A stretch of DNA of 64,000 nucleotides from Nitratireductor aquibiodomus NL21 = JCM 21793 (GCF_000615975.1 NZ_BAMP01000015.1:1-64000); one strand, 5' to 3'; numbered from the stretch's first letter, positions 38,413-48,348 are shown. Program-made: numbers and translations. The notes: generated by a model from the letters alone, not told the origin.

Positions 38413-39370
38413 GCCGCGCCTCCCTCGGCATTGCGTCGCGGATCGAGCAGCGCTTCCATCACGCCATGCGCACGGCCACGCCCATCTCCACCTGCTCCTG
38501 AATGAGGCTTTGCGGCCCGTCGGCGATCTCGGACGCGATTTCCACGCCGCGATTCATGGGGCCGGGATGCATGACCAGCACGTCGTCCTTGGCAGCCTTC
38601 AGTTTCTCTGCGTCGAGGCCGAAATGGCGGAAATACTCCCGCACCGAGGGAATGAGCGATCCCGCCATCCGCTCACGCTGGAGCCGCAGCATCATCACGA
38701 TGTCCGCCCCTTTCAGGCCTTCATCCATGCGCGTAAAGGGCTCGACGCCCATCTGTTCGATGCCGGCGGGAAGAAGCGTCGAGGGCGCAACGACCCGCAC
38801 CCGCGCGCCCATTGCATTCAGCAGAACGATGTTCGAGCGCGCCACGCGCGAATGCAGCACATCGCCGCAGATCGCCACGGTGAGCCCGCCGATTCGGCCT
38901 TTCGCGCGGCGGATCGTCAGCGCATCAAGCAGCGCCTGCGTCGGGTGCTCATGGGCACCATCGCCGGCATTGACGACCGAGCACGAAACCTTTTGCGCGA
39001 GCAGGGCTGCAGCACCGGCCGCCGCGTGCCGGATCACCAGAATGTCGGGCCGCATGGCGTTCAGCGTGATCGCGGTGTCGAGCAGCGTCTCGCCCTTCTT
39101 GGTCGAGGAGCTTGCGACCGACATGTTCATGACATCCGCGCCCAGCCGCTTGCCGGCCAGTTCAAAAGAAGACTGGGTGCGTGTCGAGGCTTCGTAGAAA
39201 AGGTTGATATGCGTACGGCCGCGCAGCGCGGCCGTTTTCTTCTCCTGCTGCCGTGAAATGGCAACGGCGGCGTCAGCCCGGTCGAGAAGGGTTTCGATGT
39301 CGAGGGGCGACAGCCCCTTGATGCCAAGCAGATGGCGGTGCGGGTAAAGTGGGAAAGAGGCGTTTGTCAT
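38409..39370 (-). CDS. pyrB: Aspartate carbamoyltransferase catalytic subunit, frameshifted at the last codons
   Basis: Condenses carbamoyl phosphate and aspartate in pyrimidine synthesis. Seen: carbamoyl-phosphate loop [28 protein letters not shown], the HPTQ motif in [12 protein letters not shown], and [13 protein letters not shown]. The open frame stops early at 38459 (VRMA then TGA). One extra G at about 38462 would give [20 protein letters not shown] and a stop overlapping the pyrC-like ATG, as in relatives. Repaired length is about 320 aa. Start ATG 39370 begins [15 protein letters not shown]. Confidence 0.93.
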
Positions 39371-39574
39371 CTCAAGAGCTGCTATAGGCCGCAGTCTGGT
39401 GGGCTGCAAGCGGGCATCGCGTGCGAAGCACATCAACGGGGCACAAATAACAGGTTTTGTGTTTTTGTGGTTCATCGCGCTTTCATCGATTGGCAAGGTG
39501 TGCTTGCCACTATGAAGCGTCGAGCGCGCCTTGATTCCCGACGCGCCGCATTTTTGTTGTGATAGAGTGAAGCC

Positions 39575-41203
39575 GTGACGCACGAAGTAACCAACCAGTC
39601 GCCTCCGATCGCCGGGACCAATGCCTGGCGCAGCGATCCTTTGCTGATGCAGGCGGCGGAGCGGTTTTCCGAGCCCGTGCGCAAAGAGCTCGATACGCTC
39701 GGGCGTTTCGTGCGCAATCAGGAGGCGCTCGACCTGGCCCGGCTGGCCAATGCCGAGACGCCCCAGCTCAGAACCCATGACCGATACGGCAACCGGCTCG
39801 ATCTGGTCGAGTATCACCCGGCCTATCACGCACTGATGCGCCGTTCGGCCGCCAATGGGCTTCATTCCTCCATCTGGGAGAAGACAGAAGCGGAGGCGGG
39901 CCATCGCCACCAGATACGCGCCGCGCGCTTTTATCTGACTGCGCAGCTTGAATGCGGGCATCTGTGCCCGCTGACCATGACGAATGCCTCGCTGGCGGCG
40001 CTGATGGCGGACAACACGCTGTTTCGCCGCTGGGCGCCGCGTGTGGCCGTCCGCAAATACGATCATTCGAACAAGCCCGTCGCTCAGAAAAGCGGCATCA
40101 CCATCGGCATGGGGATGACCGAGAAACAGGGCGGAACCGATGTGCGCGCAAACACGACCCGCGCCGAACGCCTTGAAGGCAAGATTTATCGCCTGACCGG
40201 GCACAAATGGTTCCTGTCGGCGCCGATGTCGGACGCCTTTCTCGTCCTGGCGCAGGCCGACAAGGGGTTGTCCTGTTTCCTCGTTCCGCGCGTGCTTGAA
40301 GATGGCACCGGAAACGGCCTCCATCTCCAGCGCCTGAAAGACAAGCTCGGCAATCGCTCGAACGCGTCCTCGGAAGTGGAATTCCACGGAACGATGGGCG
40401 AACTGGTTGGCGAGCCGGGTGGTGGGATCCGCACCATCATGGACATGGTGACGCTGACGCGGCTCGACTGTGCACTGGGCTCAGCGGGCATGATGCGTGC
40501 CGCACTGGCGGAAGCCGTGCATCACACGCGCCACCGTAAGGCTTTCGGCGCGCGGCTCATCGAGCAGCCGCTGATGATGCGCGTGCTTGCCGACATGGCT
40601 CTGGACGTCGCCGCCGCAACGGCGCTTTCTATGCGGCTCGCGCGCTCCTTCGACGAGGCGGCCGACAGCCGCGGCGATGCGGCTTTCGCCCGCGTCATGA
40701 CGCCGGTGGTCAAATACTGGGTCTGCAAGCTGGCGCCCGCCGTCACCTATGAGGCGATGGAGTGCCTGGGCGGCAATGGCTATGTCGAGGAGGCCCCGCT
40801 CGCCCGTCACTACCGTGAAGCCCCGGTCAACGCAATCTGGGAAGGCTCCGGCAATGTGATGGGGCTCGACGTTCTGCGGGTCCTCGAACGCAACGCCGGG
40901 CTTTTTGACGAGGTGCTGGGCATGATCGGCAGGGATCTTGGCGAAAAGGGTGGAGCGACGCTCGAGGTTCTGGCCGCCGCAGCCCGCGTGTGTCAGACGG
41001 ACGAGGGCTCGGCGCGCATCCTGACCGAGCAGCTCGCGCTCGCCGCTGCAGCGGCCGAACTCAAGCGCATGGGCGCCGGCCGTGTTGCCGATGCCTTCAT
41101 CGAGACGCGTCTGGCCGGCCAGTGGCGCAGCACCTATGGCATGCTGGATGCGCGCCATGACGCGGCTTCCATCCTCGATGTGCTTTACCCCGAGACGAGC
41201 TGA
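39575..41203 (+). CDS. Acyl-CoA dehydrogenase, AidB-like
   Basis: 542-aa flavoenzyme of the acyl-CoA dehydrogenase superfamily. The long N-terminal part ([20 protein letters not shown]) and the motifs [48 protein letters not shown] and [15 protein letters not shown] with [15 protein letters not shown] place it in the AidB/isovaleryl-CoA-like branch. AidB in E. coli belongs to the adaptive response to alkylation; the natural substrate is unsettled. The start is GTG 39575. It is divergent from pyrB across 204 bases and converges on the AEC gene with a 19-base overlap. Confidence 0.92.
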   Translation: MTHEVTNQSPPIAGTNAWRSDPLLMQAAERFSEPVRKELDTLGRFVRNQEALDLARLANAETPQLRTHDRYGNRLDLVEYHPAYHALMRRSAANGLHSSIWEKTEAEAGHRHQIRAARFYLTAQLECGHLCPLTMTNASLAALMADNTLFRRWAPRVAVRKYDHSNKPVAQKSGITIGMGMTEKQGGTDVRANTTRAERLEGKIYRLTGHKWFLSAPMSDAFLVLAQADKGLSCFLVPRVLEDGTGNGLHLQRLKDKLGNRSNASSEVEFHGTMGELVGEPGGGIRTIMDMVTLTRLDCALGSAGMMRAALAEAVHHTRHRKAFGARLIEQPLMMRVLADMALDVAAATALSMRLARSFDEAADSRGDAAFARVMTPVVKYWVCKLAPAVTYEAMECLGGNGYVEEAPLARHYREAPVNAIWEGSGNVMGLDVLRVLERNAGLFDEVLGMIGRDLGEKGGATLEVLAAAARVCQTDEGSARILTEQLALAAAAAELKRMGAGRVADAFIETRLAGQWRSTYGMLDARHDAASILDVLYPETS

Positions 41204-42123
41204 GCCACAACTGTCAGAACCAGCGGTATCGTGAAGAAGGCGAGTGCCGTCTGCAGTGTGGTGATGCTCGCATAGAGCGGTGCATCGCCACCAAGCTGTC
41301 GTGCGAGAAGATAACCGTTCATTGCGGTCGGGACCGCAGCGCAAAGTGCCAGATAATCGAGCGCCGGGCCCGAAACGCCAAAGGCAAGCGCGATCGAGAT
41401 CATCAACACCGGAAAGAAAACCAGCTTTAAAAAAGCGGATGTCCAAAGTGCCGCCCGTGCGGCGAGGAAATCGCCCGGGCGCAGGCTCGCACCTATGGTC
41501 AAAAGCCCCATGCCGAGCGCGGCGCGTCCGACCAGGTCCAGCGTCTGGTTCAGCGGCGGATAGAGACCGAACGGCATGAAGCGCAGCACGACGGCCGCCG
41601 CCGCCGCCAGCACCATCGGATTGCGCGCAACGTCCAGAAGCACTTTCGACCAGGATGCGCTGCTGTCGGCGAAGCGCGTCACAACGAACACAGAAGCGAT
41701 GTTGATGGGAATGATGATCGTCGCCATCACCAGCGCGACCACGGCGGCACCCTCAGGCGGAAAGAGTTTCTGCGCTACAGCCAGTGCCATAAACCCGTTC
41801 CAGCGCACGGCCGTCTGGAACAGCGAAGAATACTGACTGTGCCTGATCAACCGGCTCGCCCTGAGCACCGGCCACAGCGCCAGGACCAGCAAGATCATCG
41901 CAAAGACCGAGACCGAAAGCGCGCCGAGCAGGGCATCGAGCCGGAGTTGTGAGAAATCGGCGTTGGCAATCGTGATGAAAAGCAGCGCCGGGTAGAGGAA
42001 CCAGTAGCAAAGCTGCTCGAGCCCCGGCCACGTCTCATCCCGGATGAGGGGAGACCGCCGCAGCATATTGCCCGCAATGATGAGCAGGAAGATCGGAAGG
42101 ATGCTTTCGAAAATCGCGAACAT
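41185..42123 (-). CDS. AEC-family transporter
   Basis: 312-aa membrane protein of the auxin efflux carrier family, with about ten hydrophobic segments. Family features: ESILPIFLLIIAGNMLRR near the N-terminus, QTAVRWNGFMALAVAQ in the middle and PTAMNGYLLARQLGGD before the last helices. Bacterial members move small organic acids such as malonate or malate; the substrate here is not determinable. Its 3' end overlaps the acyl-CoA dehydrogenase end. A MITE-like element begins 28 bases upstream of its start. Confidence 0.92.
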   Translation of the reverse strand: MFAIFESILPIFLLIIAGNMLRRSPLIRDETWPGLEQLCYWFLYPALLFITIANADFSQLRLDALLGALSVSVFAMILLVLALWPVLRASRLIRHSQYSSLFQTAVRWNGFMALAVAQKLFPPEGAAVVALVMATIIIPINIASVFVVTRFADSSASWSKVLLDVARNPMVLAAAAAVVLRFMPFGLYPPLNQTLDLVGRAALGMGLLTIGASLRPGDFLAARAALWTSAFLKLVFFPVLMISIALAFGVSGPALDYLALCAAVPTAMNGYLLARQLGGDAPLYASITTLQTALAFFTIPLVLTVVAQLVSG

Positions 42124-42150
42124 GGGGAATCCGACGGCAGGAGGGTTCTT

Positions 42151-42419
42151 CTAGGGTCAGGCCCCATAAATATGGCCGCAATGGTCGGCCTGATTTGTGC
42201 GGATACGCGAAGCAAGGCCGCAGGAAGATTTCATGTCTTTCAAGGCCTTGCGACAAAGTAGGCCGTGCAAATCAGGCCGATCCGAAGGACGCTCGATAGA
42301 CCAGCGACCTGCCGCGTCAAACCCCTTGACCGGGGAAAGGCCCCGCTCTGCGGGCTTTTCCTCGCATCTCTTGGTCTATCGAACGCCATTGCGGTCATAT
42401 TAATGGGTCCTGACCCTAG
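42151..42419 (+). mobile_element. MITE-like element, copy 1 (269 bp)
   Basis: Both ends read CTAGGGTCAGG inward, forming terminal inverted repeats of about 34 bases with few mismatches. Internal inverted segments (GGCCTGATTTGTGCGG / GTGCAAATCAGGCC and CGATAGACCA / TGGTCTATCG) give nested hairpins. No coding capacity. An inverted copy of identical length lies at 43922-44190. Ends carrying CTAG, with a possible TA duplication, suggest a non-autonomous relative of IS630/Tc1-type elements; this is inference. Confidence 0.8.
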
Positions 42420-42552
42420 CTAATGTTCGATATTGAAACTGTAAAGCGCGGGACGGGTGCGCGCCGCCTGTGAAAGTTAACCTTAACGATTGGTAAGCGT
42501 TGCAGGTCGATTTGCGTCGGTTCAGTGTGCTTCTCATCCAGAGGCGAGACTC

Positions 42553-43125
42553 ATGAACCGTACATTCGCAATCCTTCTGTCGGTCTATTGGGCCGTCAAT
42601 TTCGGCCTTGCCGCCCGATCGGCGGCGCTCGCCGACGGCATCGTCGTGCCCGCTGGCACATCAGGTGCGGAAAGCGTCTGGCACGCATCGCAGTTTTTCG
42701 GCCATCTGGGCGTGGTGCTCGGCAACGCGCTCGTCGCCGCCCTCTTTGCATGGACGCTGCTCGTGTCGCTGCTAGAGGAGGGGGCCCGGCGCGAGACCGC
42801 AAATCTCGCCGGGCTTGCCTGCGCCGCTGCGCTCGTCATGCTTCTGGTGGATGTCGCTTACGCGGGGCTCGCCGCGAAGGTGGCAACAGTCGCTCCCTCG
42901 GCCGCGATGATGATGAAGTTCCTGGCCGTGCTGGCGACGCATCTGGTTCTGCGCCGTGAGGGAGCGGATGTGGATAGTGGAGAAGCGGCACCGGCCCTGC
43001 GGGCCACATCCCGTGTCTCGACGCTGCGCACCATTGACGCCGCGCACGACACAATGGCTGACCGTGTTGCGCGAAGGCACCGGCTGCGTTTCTCACCACC
43101 CGCCAACGACCACGGGAGCCCGTAA
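42553..43125 (+). CDS. Hypothetical membrane protein
   Basis: 190-aa protein starting ATG 42553, with GAGG-like bases just upstream. About four hydrophobic segments: FAILLSVYWAVNFGLAARSA, FFGHLGVVLGNALVAALFAW, LAGLACAAALVMLLVDVAYA and AAMMMKFLAVLATHLVL. The C-terminus (about 40 residues) is polar and basic. I recognise no family. The stop overlaps the start of the DUF6105 gene by one base (TAATG), suggesting a two-gene unit. Both lie between two inverted MITE copies. Confidence 0.7.
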   Translation: MNRTFAILLSVYWAVNFGLAARSAALADGIVVPAGTSGAESVWHASQFFGHLGVVLGNALVAALFAWTLLVSLLEEGARRETANLAGLACAAALVMLLVDVAYAGLAAKVATVAPSAAMMMKFLAVLATHLVLRREGADVDSGEAAPALRATSRVSTLRTIDAAHDTMADRVARRHRLRFSPPANDHGSP

Positions 43126-43456
43126 TGCGCTACCTGTTAATCTTCTGGGCGCTCCCGCTCGGCCTGTTCTGGGGCTGGTACGGCCTGTCCTATCATGACA
43201 TCAATTTCGGCCTCGGCTTTTTCAGCCGGGAGATGAACGATCTCCTGTTCCGGATCTATGGCGACATTCTGGGCATCGATCCCGCGATCATTCCCGGCAT
43301 GGTGGCGCGCGCTGCGTGCTCGACAGCTTCATCCTTCTGGGCATCGTTGCCTTCCGGCGCCGACGAGCTCTATGGAGCTGGTTCAGGGAGAAACGCGCCG
43401 CCTATCGGTCCGGCGACGCAACGCCCGAAGCGCGCAACCTGTCCAGCGCGCCCTGA
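43125..43456 (+). CDS. DUF6105-like small membrane protein, frameshifted
   Basis: The N-terminus [20 protein letters not shown], then [20 protein letters not shown] and [14 protein letters not shown], matches a small membrane protein family known from Rhizobiales (DUF6105). The frame breaks at about 43312, where one C seems to be missing. The continuing frame reads [20 protein letters not shown] and [15 protein letters not shown], ending at TGA 43454-43456, about 110 aa. Its 3' end overlaps ruvX on the other strand by 55 bases. Function unknown. Confidence 0.75.
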
Positions 43457-43887
43457 AGGATGAAGGCGGCGGCGGCCGAATCGATCCGCTCCGCCCGTTT
43501 CCTGCGCGATACATCCATTTCCAGCAGCGCCCGCTCTGCGGCAACCGTCGACATGCGCTCGTCCCAGAAAGCGACCGGAAGCTCGGTCAGCCGCTCCAGA
43601 TTGCGAATGAACGCGCGCGTGGACTGCGCGCGCGGACCTTCGCTGCCATCCATGTTGACGGGCAGGCCGATGACGATGCCGCCGACATTGTCGCGCTTGA
43701 AGGCGGCAAGCAGCGCTTCGGCGTCCTGCGTGAACTTCTTGCGCATGATCACCTGACGGGGGGTTGCCAGGGACAGTCCGCGATCAGAGACCGAAAGCCC
43801 GATGGTCCTGGTGCCGAGATCGAGCCCGGCCAGCGTCTGGCCTGCATCGAGAAAAGCGGGGAGTTCCTGCAGGTCAACCACTGACAA
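43402..43887 (-). CDS. ruvX: Putative pre-16S rRNA nuclease / Holliday junction resolvase RuvX (YqgF)
   Basis: 161-aa RNase H-fold nuclease. Conserved acidic residues sit in [47 protein letters not shown] and [14 protein letters not shown]. YqgF proteins mature the 16S rRNA 5' end and are usually essential. It is convergent with the DUF6105 gene. A MITE-like element lies 35 bases upstream of its start and may displace or supply promoter sequence. Confidence 0.94.
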   Translation of the reverse strand: MSVVDLQELPAFLDAGQTLAGLDLGTRTIGLSVSDRGLSLATPRQVIMRKKFTQDAEALLAAFKRDNVGGIVIGLPVNMDGSEGPRAQSTRAFIRNLERLTELPVAFWDERMSTVAAERALLEMDVSRRKRAERIDSAAAAFILQGALDRLRASGVASPDR

Positions 43888-43921
43888 AACTGTGTTCTCC
43901 GATTACGACTGTGGGATCGTT

Positions 43922-44190
43922 CTAGGGTCAGGACCTATTAATATGATCACAATGGCGATCGATAGACCAAGAGATGCAAGGAGAAGCCCGCAGAGCGGGG
44001 TCTTCCCCCCGGTCAAGGGGTTGACGCGGCAGATCGCCGGTCTATCGAGCGTCCTTCGGATCGGCCTGATTTGCACGGCCTACTTTGTCGCAAGACCTTG
44101 AAAGACGTGAAGTCTTCCTGAGGTCCTGCTTCGCGTATCCGCACAAATCAGGCCGACCATTGCGACCATATTAATAGGTCCTGACCCTAG
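43922..44190 (-). mobile_element. MITE-like element, copy 2 (269 bp, inverted relative to copy 1)
   Basis: The reverse complement of this segment aligns end to end with 42151-42419, with substitutions but the same 269-bp length. Terminal CTAGGGTCAGG repeats, the GGCCTGATTTGTGCGG core and the CGATAGACC/GGTCTATCG internal stem are all kept. It lies between the divergent ruvX and UPF0173 genes. Confidence 0.8.
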
Positions 44191-44274
44191 CGCTGCGGCG
44201 GTTACACGAAAAGCCGCCATTGCGCGATAGCCGCCACTGACGGCGCGGCGACAACAGGCAAGGAGGACAATTCC

Positions 44275-44982
44275 ATGGAGCTGACCTGGTACGGGCATTC
44301 CGCATTTCGCGTGGATACGGGCGATGCGCATATCCTGATCGATCCCTTTCTGAGCGGAAACCCCTCCTGGAACAATGGGTGGGAGGAGCCGGCTGAAGGC
44401 GTGACACATGTGTTGCTCACCCACGGTCATGACGATCACATCGGCGATGCAGTTGATATTCTGAAGAACACCGGCGCCATGCTGGTCGCCAATTTCGAAA
44501 TCTGCATGTTCCTTGTGGGCAAGGGCGTGGACCAGAACCGCATCAACCCCGGCAACCACGGCGGCACCGTCGATTGCGGCGGCTTCACCACCACCTTCGT
44601 CAACGCGCTGCATTCCTCATCGTCTGCGGGCGAGGGCGGTGCGAACACGTATCTGGGCAATCCCGCCGGTCTTGTCCTGCACTTCCCCGGGGACAAAACG
44701 CTCTATCATATGGGCGACACCGACATTTTCGGCGACATGGCGCTGATTCAGGAACTGCATCAGCCCGATATCGGTCTTGTCCCGGTTGGCGACCGCTTCA
44801 CCATGGGTGGGGCGGTCGCGGCCCTTGCCTGCCGGCGCTATTTCAAGTTCGAGACGGTGCTGCCTTGCCATTTCGGCACGTTCCCGATCATCGATCAGAC
44901 CGCGCAGAAATTCATCGAGGGGATGGAAGGTTCGGGCGTGAACGTGCCGGCGCTGAAGGTCGGCGAGACGATTTCGCTATAG
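44275..44982 (+). CDS. UPF0173 metal-dependent hydrolase (metallo-beta-lactamase fold)
   Basis: 235-aa protein starting [20 protein letters not shown]. The metal-binding HxHxDH appears in [13 protein letters not shown], with further ligands in [18 protein letters not shown] and [12 protein letters not shown]0173 members are L-ascorbate-6-phosphate-lactonase-like hydrolases of unknown substrate. GGAGG-like bases precede the ATG. It lies upstream of gatC on the same strand. Confidence 0.92.
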   Translation: MELTWYGHSAFRVDTGDAHILIDPFLSGNPSWNNGWEEPAEGVTHVLLTHGHDDHIGDAVDILKNTGAMLVANFEICMFLVGKGVDQNRINPGNHGGTVDCGGFTTTFVNALHSSSSAGEGGANTYLGNPAGLVLHFPGDKTLYHMGDTDIFGDMALIQELHQPDIGLVPVGDRFTMGGAVAALACRRYFKFETVLPCHFGTFPIIDQTAQKFIEGMEGSGVNVPALKVGETISL

Positions 44983-45074
44983 CAATTCCGGTGCGCCGGA
45001 GCGCGTTGGCGGTTGCACGCCGCCCGCGCGCCGATTATAGCCGTGGCGCAGCCAATAAGCGCCTGGAGAAAACC

Positions 45075-45362
45075 ATGTCCGTGGACATCGATACCGTGAA
45101 GCGCGTTGCGCGCCTTTCCCGCATTGCCGTTGATGAGGCCGATGCAGAGCGCATGACCGGCGAACTGAACGCCATTCTCGGTTTCGTCGAGCAACTGAAC
45201 GAAGTGAATGTCGAGGGCGTCGAGCCGATGACCTCCGTCATCCCGATGGCGATGAAGAAGCGCCAGGACGGTGTGACCGACGGCAGCAAGGCTGACGATA
45301 TCGTCGCCAATGCGCCTGCTTCGGAAGACAATTTCTTCGTCGTTCCCAAAGTGGTCGAATAA
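45075..45362 (+). CDS. gatC: Asp-tRNA(Asn)/Glu-tRNA(Gln) amidotransferase subunit C
   Basis: 95-aa small subunit of GatCAB, which converts mischarged Glu-tRNA(Gln) or Asp-tRNA(Asn). Typical sequence: [47 protein letters not shown] and a C-terminal FFVVPKVVE. The start ATG 45075 has TGGAG upstream. gatA follows after 60 bases; gatB is not in the window. Confidence 0.95.
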   Translation: MSVDIDTVKRVARLSRIAVDEADAERMTGELNAILGFVEQLNEVNVEGVEPMTSVIPMAMKKRQDGVTDGSKADDIVANAPASEDNFFVVPKVVE

Positions 45363-45422
45363 GAGCGCCCCGCTTCCAAACCCATTTGCCCTGACGGGCC
45401 TCCGGATTTTCACGGATCTTCC

Positions 45423-46905
45423 ATGACAGAGCTCACCAAACTCACAATCGCCGAAGCGCGCGAAAAGCTCGCCGCCAAAGCTTTCACCGCCACCGAACTG
45501 ACCGAGGCCTATCTTTCGGCCATCGACTCGGCCAACGAAAAGCTGAACGCCTATGTCGCCGTAGCGCACGACAAGGCGCAGGCGATGGCAAAGGCGAGTG
45601 ACGAAAAGATTGCCAGGGGCGAGGCGGGCGCGCTGGAAGGCATTCCGCTCGGCATCAAGGATCTTTTTGCCACGCAGGACGTCCACACCCAGGCAGCAAG
45701 CCACATCCTTGATGGTTTCAGGCCCAAATACGAATCCACCGTCACGGCCAATCTTTGGGCTGATGGCGCAGTGATGCTCGGCAAGCTCAACATGGACGAG
45801 TTCGCCATGGGCTCGTCGAACGAGACTTCCTATTATGGTCCGGTCATCAACCCATGGCGCGCCGAAGGCTCCAATGCCGACCTCGTTCCCGGCGGCTCTT
45901 CGGGCGGTTCGGCGGGCAGCCGTAGCGGCACTCCTGTGCGCGGGCGCGACCGCAACGGACACCGGCGGCTCGATCCGCCAGCCCGCCGCCTTCACCGGCA
46001 CGGTCGGCATCAAGCCGACCTATGGTCGCTGTTCGCGCTGGGGCACGGTGGCCTTCGCCTCCTCGCTCGATCAGGCAGGGCCGATTGCGCGCGACGTGCG
46101 CGATGCGGCAATCCTTCTGAAATCCATGGCGTCCGTCGATGACAGGGACACGACCTCAGTCGATCTTCCGGTACCGGACTATGAAGCTGCCATCGGCCGG
46201 TCGGTCAAGGGCATGAAGATCGGCATTCCGCGCGAATACCGCCTGGACGGCATGCCGGAGGAAATCGAGGCACTGTGGAAACAGGGCATCGACTGGATGC
46301 GCGATGCGGGCGCGGAGATTGTCGACATATCGCTGCCGCATACAAAATACGCGCTGCCGGCCTATTACATCGTGGCACCGGCAGAAGCCTCTTCCAATCT
46401 CGCGCGCTATGACGGCGTGCGTTATGGCCTGCGCGTCCCCGGCAAGGACATTGCCGACATGTATGAGCAGACCCGTGCCGCCGGTTTTGGCCGTGAGGTC
46501 AAGCGCCGCATCATGATCGGCACCTATGTGCTGTCGGCCGGCTACTACGACGCCTACTACCTGAAGGCGCAGAAGGTGCGCACGCTCATCAAGCGCGACT
46601 TCGAGCAGGTTTTCGATCAGGGCGTGGATGCGATCCTGACACCGGCCACGCCCTCGGCCGCCTTCGGCGTTGCTGATCAGGAGATGGCGTCCGATCCGGT
46701 GAAGATGTATCTGAACGACATTTTCACCGTGACGGTGAACATGGCGGGCCTTCCGGGCATCGCGGTGCCGGCCGGACTTGACGCAAAGGGGCTGCCACTC
46801 GGCCTGCAGCTCATCGGCAAGCCGTTTGAGGAAGAAACGCTGTTCCGCACAGCACACGTGATCGAACAGGCCGCAGGCCGTTTCGCACCGAACAGGTGGT
46901 GGTAA
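45423..46905 (+). CDS. gatA: Asp/Glu-tRNA amidotransferase subunit A, frameshifted
   Basis: Amidase subunit that releases ammonia from glutamine for the tRNA amidation. Catalytic triad: K79 in PLGIKDLF, the cis-Ser of GGSSGGSA, and the nucleophile Ser in [13 protein letters not shown]. The frame shifts at about 45914-45916 inside [11 protein letters not shown]. Removing one G from GCGGGCA restores exactly SAAAVAALL, so here one base seems to have been added. Repaired length is about 493 aa. Because gatA is essential in bacteria lacking GlnRS or AsnRS, a sequence error is the most likely explanation. Confidence 0.94.
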
Positions 46906-46946
46906 TGCCCATGGCGCGGCTCGCTTCCTGATAGAAAGGCCGCGTC

Positions 46947-47756
46947 ATGTTCCATTTCATCTCTGCGATTGGCTGGCTGTTCCTGCAGCCACTCGGCCTT
47001 GCCGCAATCCTGATTGCGGTGTCGTTGGTCACCGCTTTTTTCGGCTGGCGCCGCCTGTCCATGATGGCAGGCGGTTTCTCTTTTCTGGTTCTCTTTCTGT
47101 CCGCCTGGACGACGCTTGGCGCGCTCGTTCTCGGACCGCTAGAAGACCGTTTTCAGAAGCCTGACCCCGTGCCGGAGAGGGTTCACGGTATCGTTGTTCT
47201 GGGTGGTGGGCTGGAAGGCTCCATCAACAGTACACGCGGCGGCCACGAGTTGAACGCCAGCGGCGATCGTTTCGTGGAAGCAGCCATCCTTGCGCGCCGC
47301 TACCCGCAGGCAAGAATTCTCATTTCCGGCGGGCAGGGCGCTGTATTCCTGAGCGGTGAGGGCGATGCGGACACCGCACCGCGCCTTTTGACCGCACTGG
47401 GCGTCGACCCGGACGGCCTCATCCTCGAAAATCGCTCGCGCGATACCTATGAGAACGCTGCCTTTTCCAGAGAGATGGTGCAGCCGGCGGCAGGTGAGAC
47501 ATGGCTGCTCGTCACCTCCGCCTTCCACATGCCGCGCGCCGTCGGGGTGTTCCGCAAGGCCGGTTTCCCTGTGACGCCATGGCCGGTCGATTATAAGACG
47601 GCCGGCAATGAGAAGCCGGGCTTCGCGGAAGACAACGCGCTCGATTCTCTGCGCAATGTCACGGTCGGAATACGCGAGTGGATCGGCCTTGCCGCCTATC
47701 GCATCGCGGGCAGGACAGACACGTTCCTGCCTGCTCCGGAGGCATCATCGCAATGA
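46947..47756 (+). CDS. YdcF family (DUF218) membrane-anchored protein
   Basis: 269-aa protein. Two N-terminal membrane segments (IGWLFLQPLGLAAILIAVSL and MAGGFSFLVLFLSAWTTLGA) precede a DUF218 domain with GIVVLGGGLEGS, RRYPQARILISGGQG, ENRSRDTYENAAF and LLVTSAFHMPRAVGVFRKAG. Family members act in envelope biogenesis (ElyC/SanA-like); the reaction is unknown. It lies 41 bases after gatA on the same strand. Confidence 0.9.
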   Translation: MFHFISAIGWLFLQPLGLAAILIAVSLVTAFFGWRRLSMMAGGFSFLVLFLSAWTTLGALVLGPLEDRFQKPDPVPERVHGIVVLGGGLEGSINSTRGGHELNASGDRFVEAAILARRYPQARILISGGQGAVFLSGEGDADTAPRLLTALGVDPDGLILENRSRDTYENAAFSREMVQPAAGETWLLVTSAFHMPRAVGVFRKAGFPVTPWPVDYKTAGNEKPGFAEDNALDSLRNVTVGIREWIGLAAYRIAGRTDTFLPAPEASSQ

Positions 47757-48020
47757 GTCGTGGTCTCATTATCAGGGTGTGATGGTGCAATGCAGCAAAT
47801 TTGTCCGCATTTCGCCACAACTCTTGAAAATTCCTTTACGCCTGCAAGTGATTGATTGCGCTATAGAAGCCCGGTTTTCTAAGGCTTCTTACCTGTTTTG
47901 CAGTCGTCATTTTGCCGTTTTTGGACTTGCGGAAGCCTGCGCGGAGGAGTATCTCCCGCCGTCACGGATCGGCGATCGGGATCATCCCGTTCGGAGATCG
48001 GATAACAAAACGGGATATGC

Positions 48021-48152
48021 ATGGACGATAGCGTTGAGAGATCCTGCTGGGGCGTGACCGCCAAAGCAGTGATCGGGCTTGCGGGAATAATCTTTCTGGC
48101 ATGGCTCTTGATTGGCGCCGAAACGGCAGCGGTCGTAGCAACGGCAGGCTGA
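48021..48152 (+). CDS. Candidate small single-pass membrane protein (43 aa)
   Basis: The open frame from ATG 48021 to TGA 48150-48152 encodes a polar N-terminus (MDDSVERSCWGVTAK) and one strong hydrophobic helix (AVIGLAGIIFLAWLLIGAET) ending AAVVATAG. A strong terminator begins 42 bases after its stop, as expected for an independent short transcript. The ribosome site is weak (CGGGA). I recognise no family. Conservation would decide whether it is real. Confidence 0.45.
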   Translation: MDDSVERSCWGVTAKAVIGLAGIIFLAWLLIGAETAAVVATAG

Positions 48153-48194
48153 ACTACCAGCAAAACCGCACAATATCGGTTCTTTAAAGTTGAA

Positions 48195-48221
48195 GGGCGC
48201 AGCGCAACCGCTGCGCCCTTT
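48195..48221 (+). terminator. Rho-independent terminator
   Basis: Perfect 10-bp stem GGGCGCAGCG (48195-48204) with CGCTGCGCCC (48209-48218), loop CAAC, followed by TTTGCTT. It lies after the candidate small gene and before sdaA. Confidence 0.8.
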
Positions 48222-48348
48222 GCTTGTTCGGGGAAATGGCCTACATCTTCGCATGTCGCGGTCACACCAGAGCATGCCGCGCCACAACCTGCTAATGGCC
48301 GCAGACCACGGGAATCCTCCGTGTGGTTACAGTCCGGAGCCTTCGCCC

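Larger units (their letters stand above)
47757..48348. other. Gap of 592 bases before sdaA, holding one candidate small gene and a terminator
   Basis: Apart from the candidate 43-aa membrane peptide at 48021-48152 and the hairpin at 48195-48221, I see no gene. The segment 47780-48010 is unexplained and may hold the promoter and leader of the small gene or a small RNA. Confidence 0.5.

Noticed and set aside
37378-38505. 375-codon plus-strand open frame
   Set aside because: Antisense to the dihydroorotase-like gene with no recognisable protein features.
42476-42500. TTAACCTTAACGATT as a CtrA site
   Set aside because: Half-sites are not spaced as TTAA-N7-TTAA and TTAACGAT differs from TTAACCAT; too weak to call.
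45423-46905. gatA as a genuine pseudogene
   Set aside because: The shift lies inside the invariant [11 protein letters not shown] motif and one base removed restores it exactly; the gene is essential in related bacteria.
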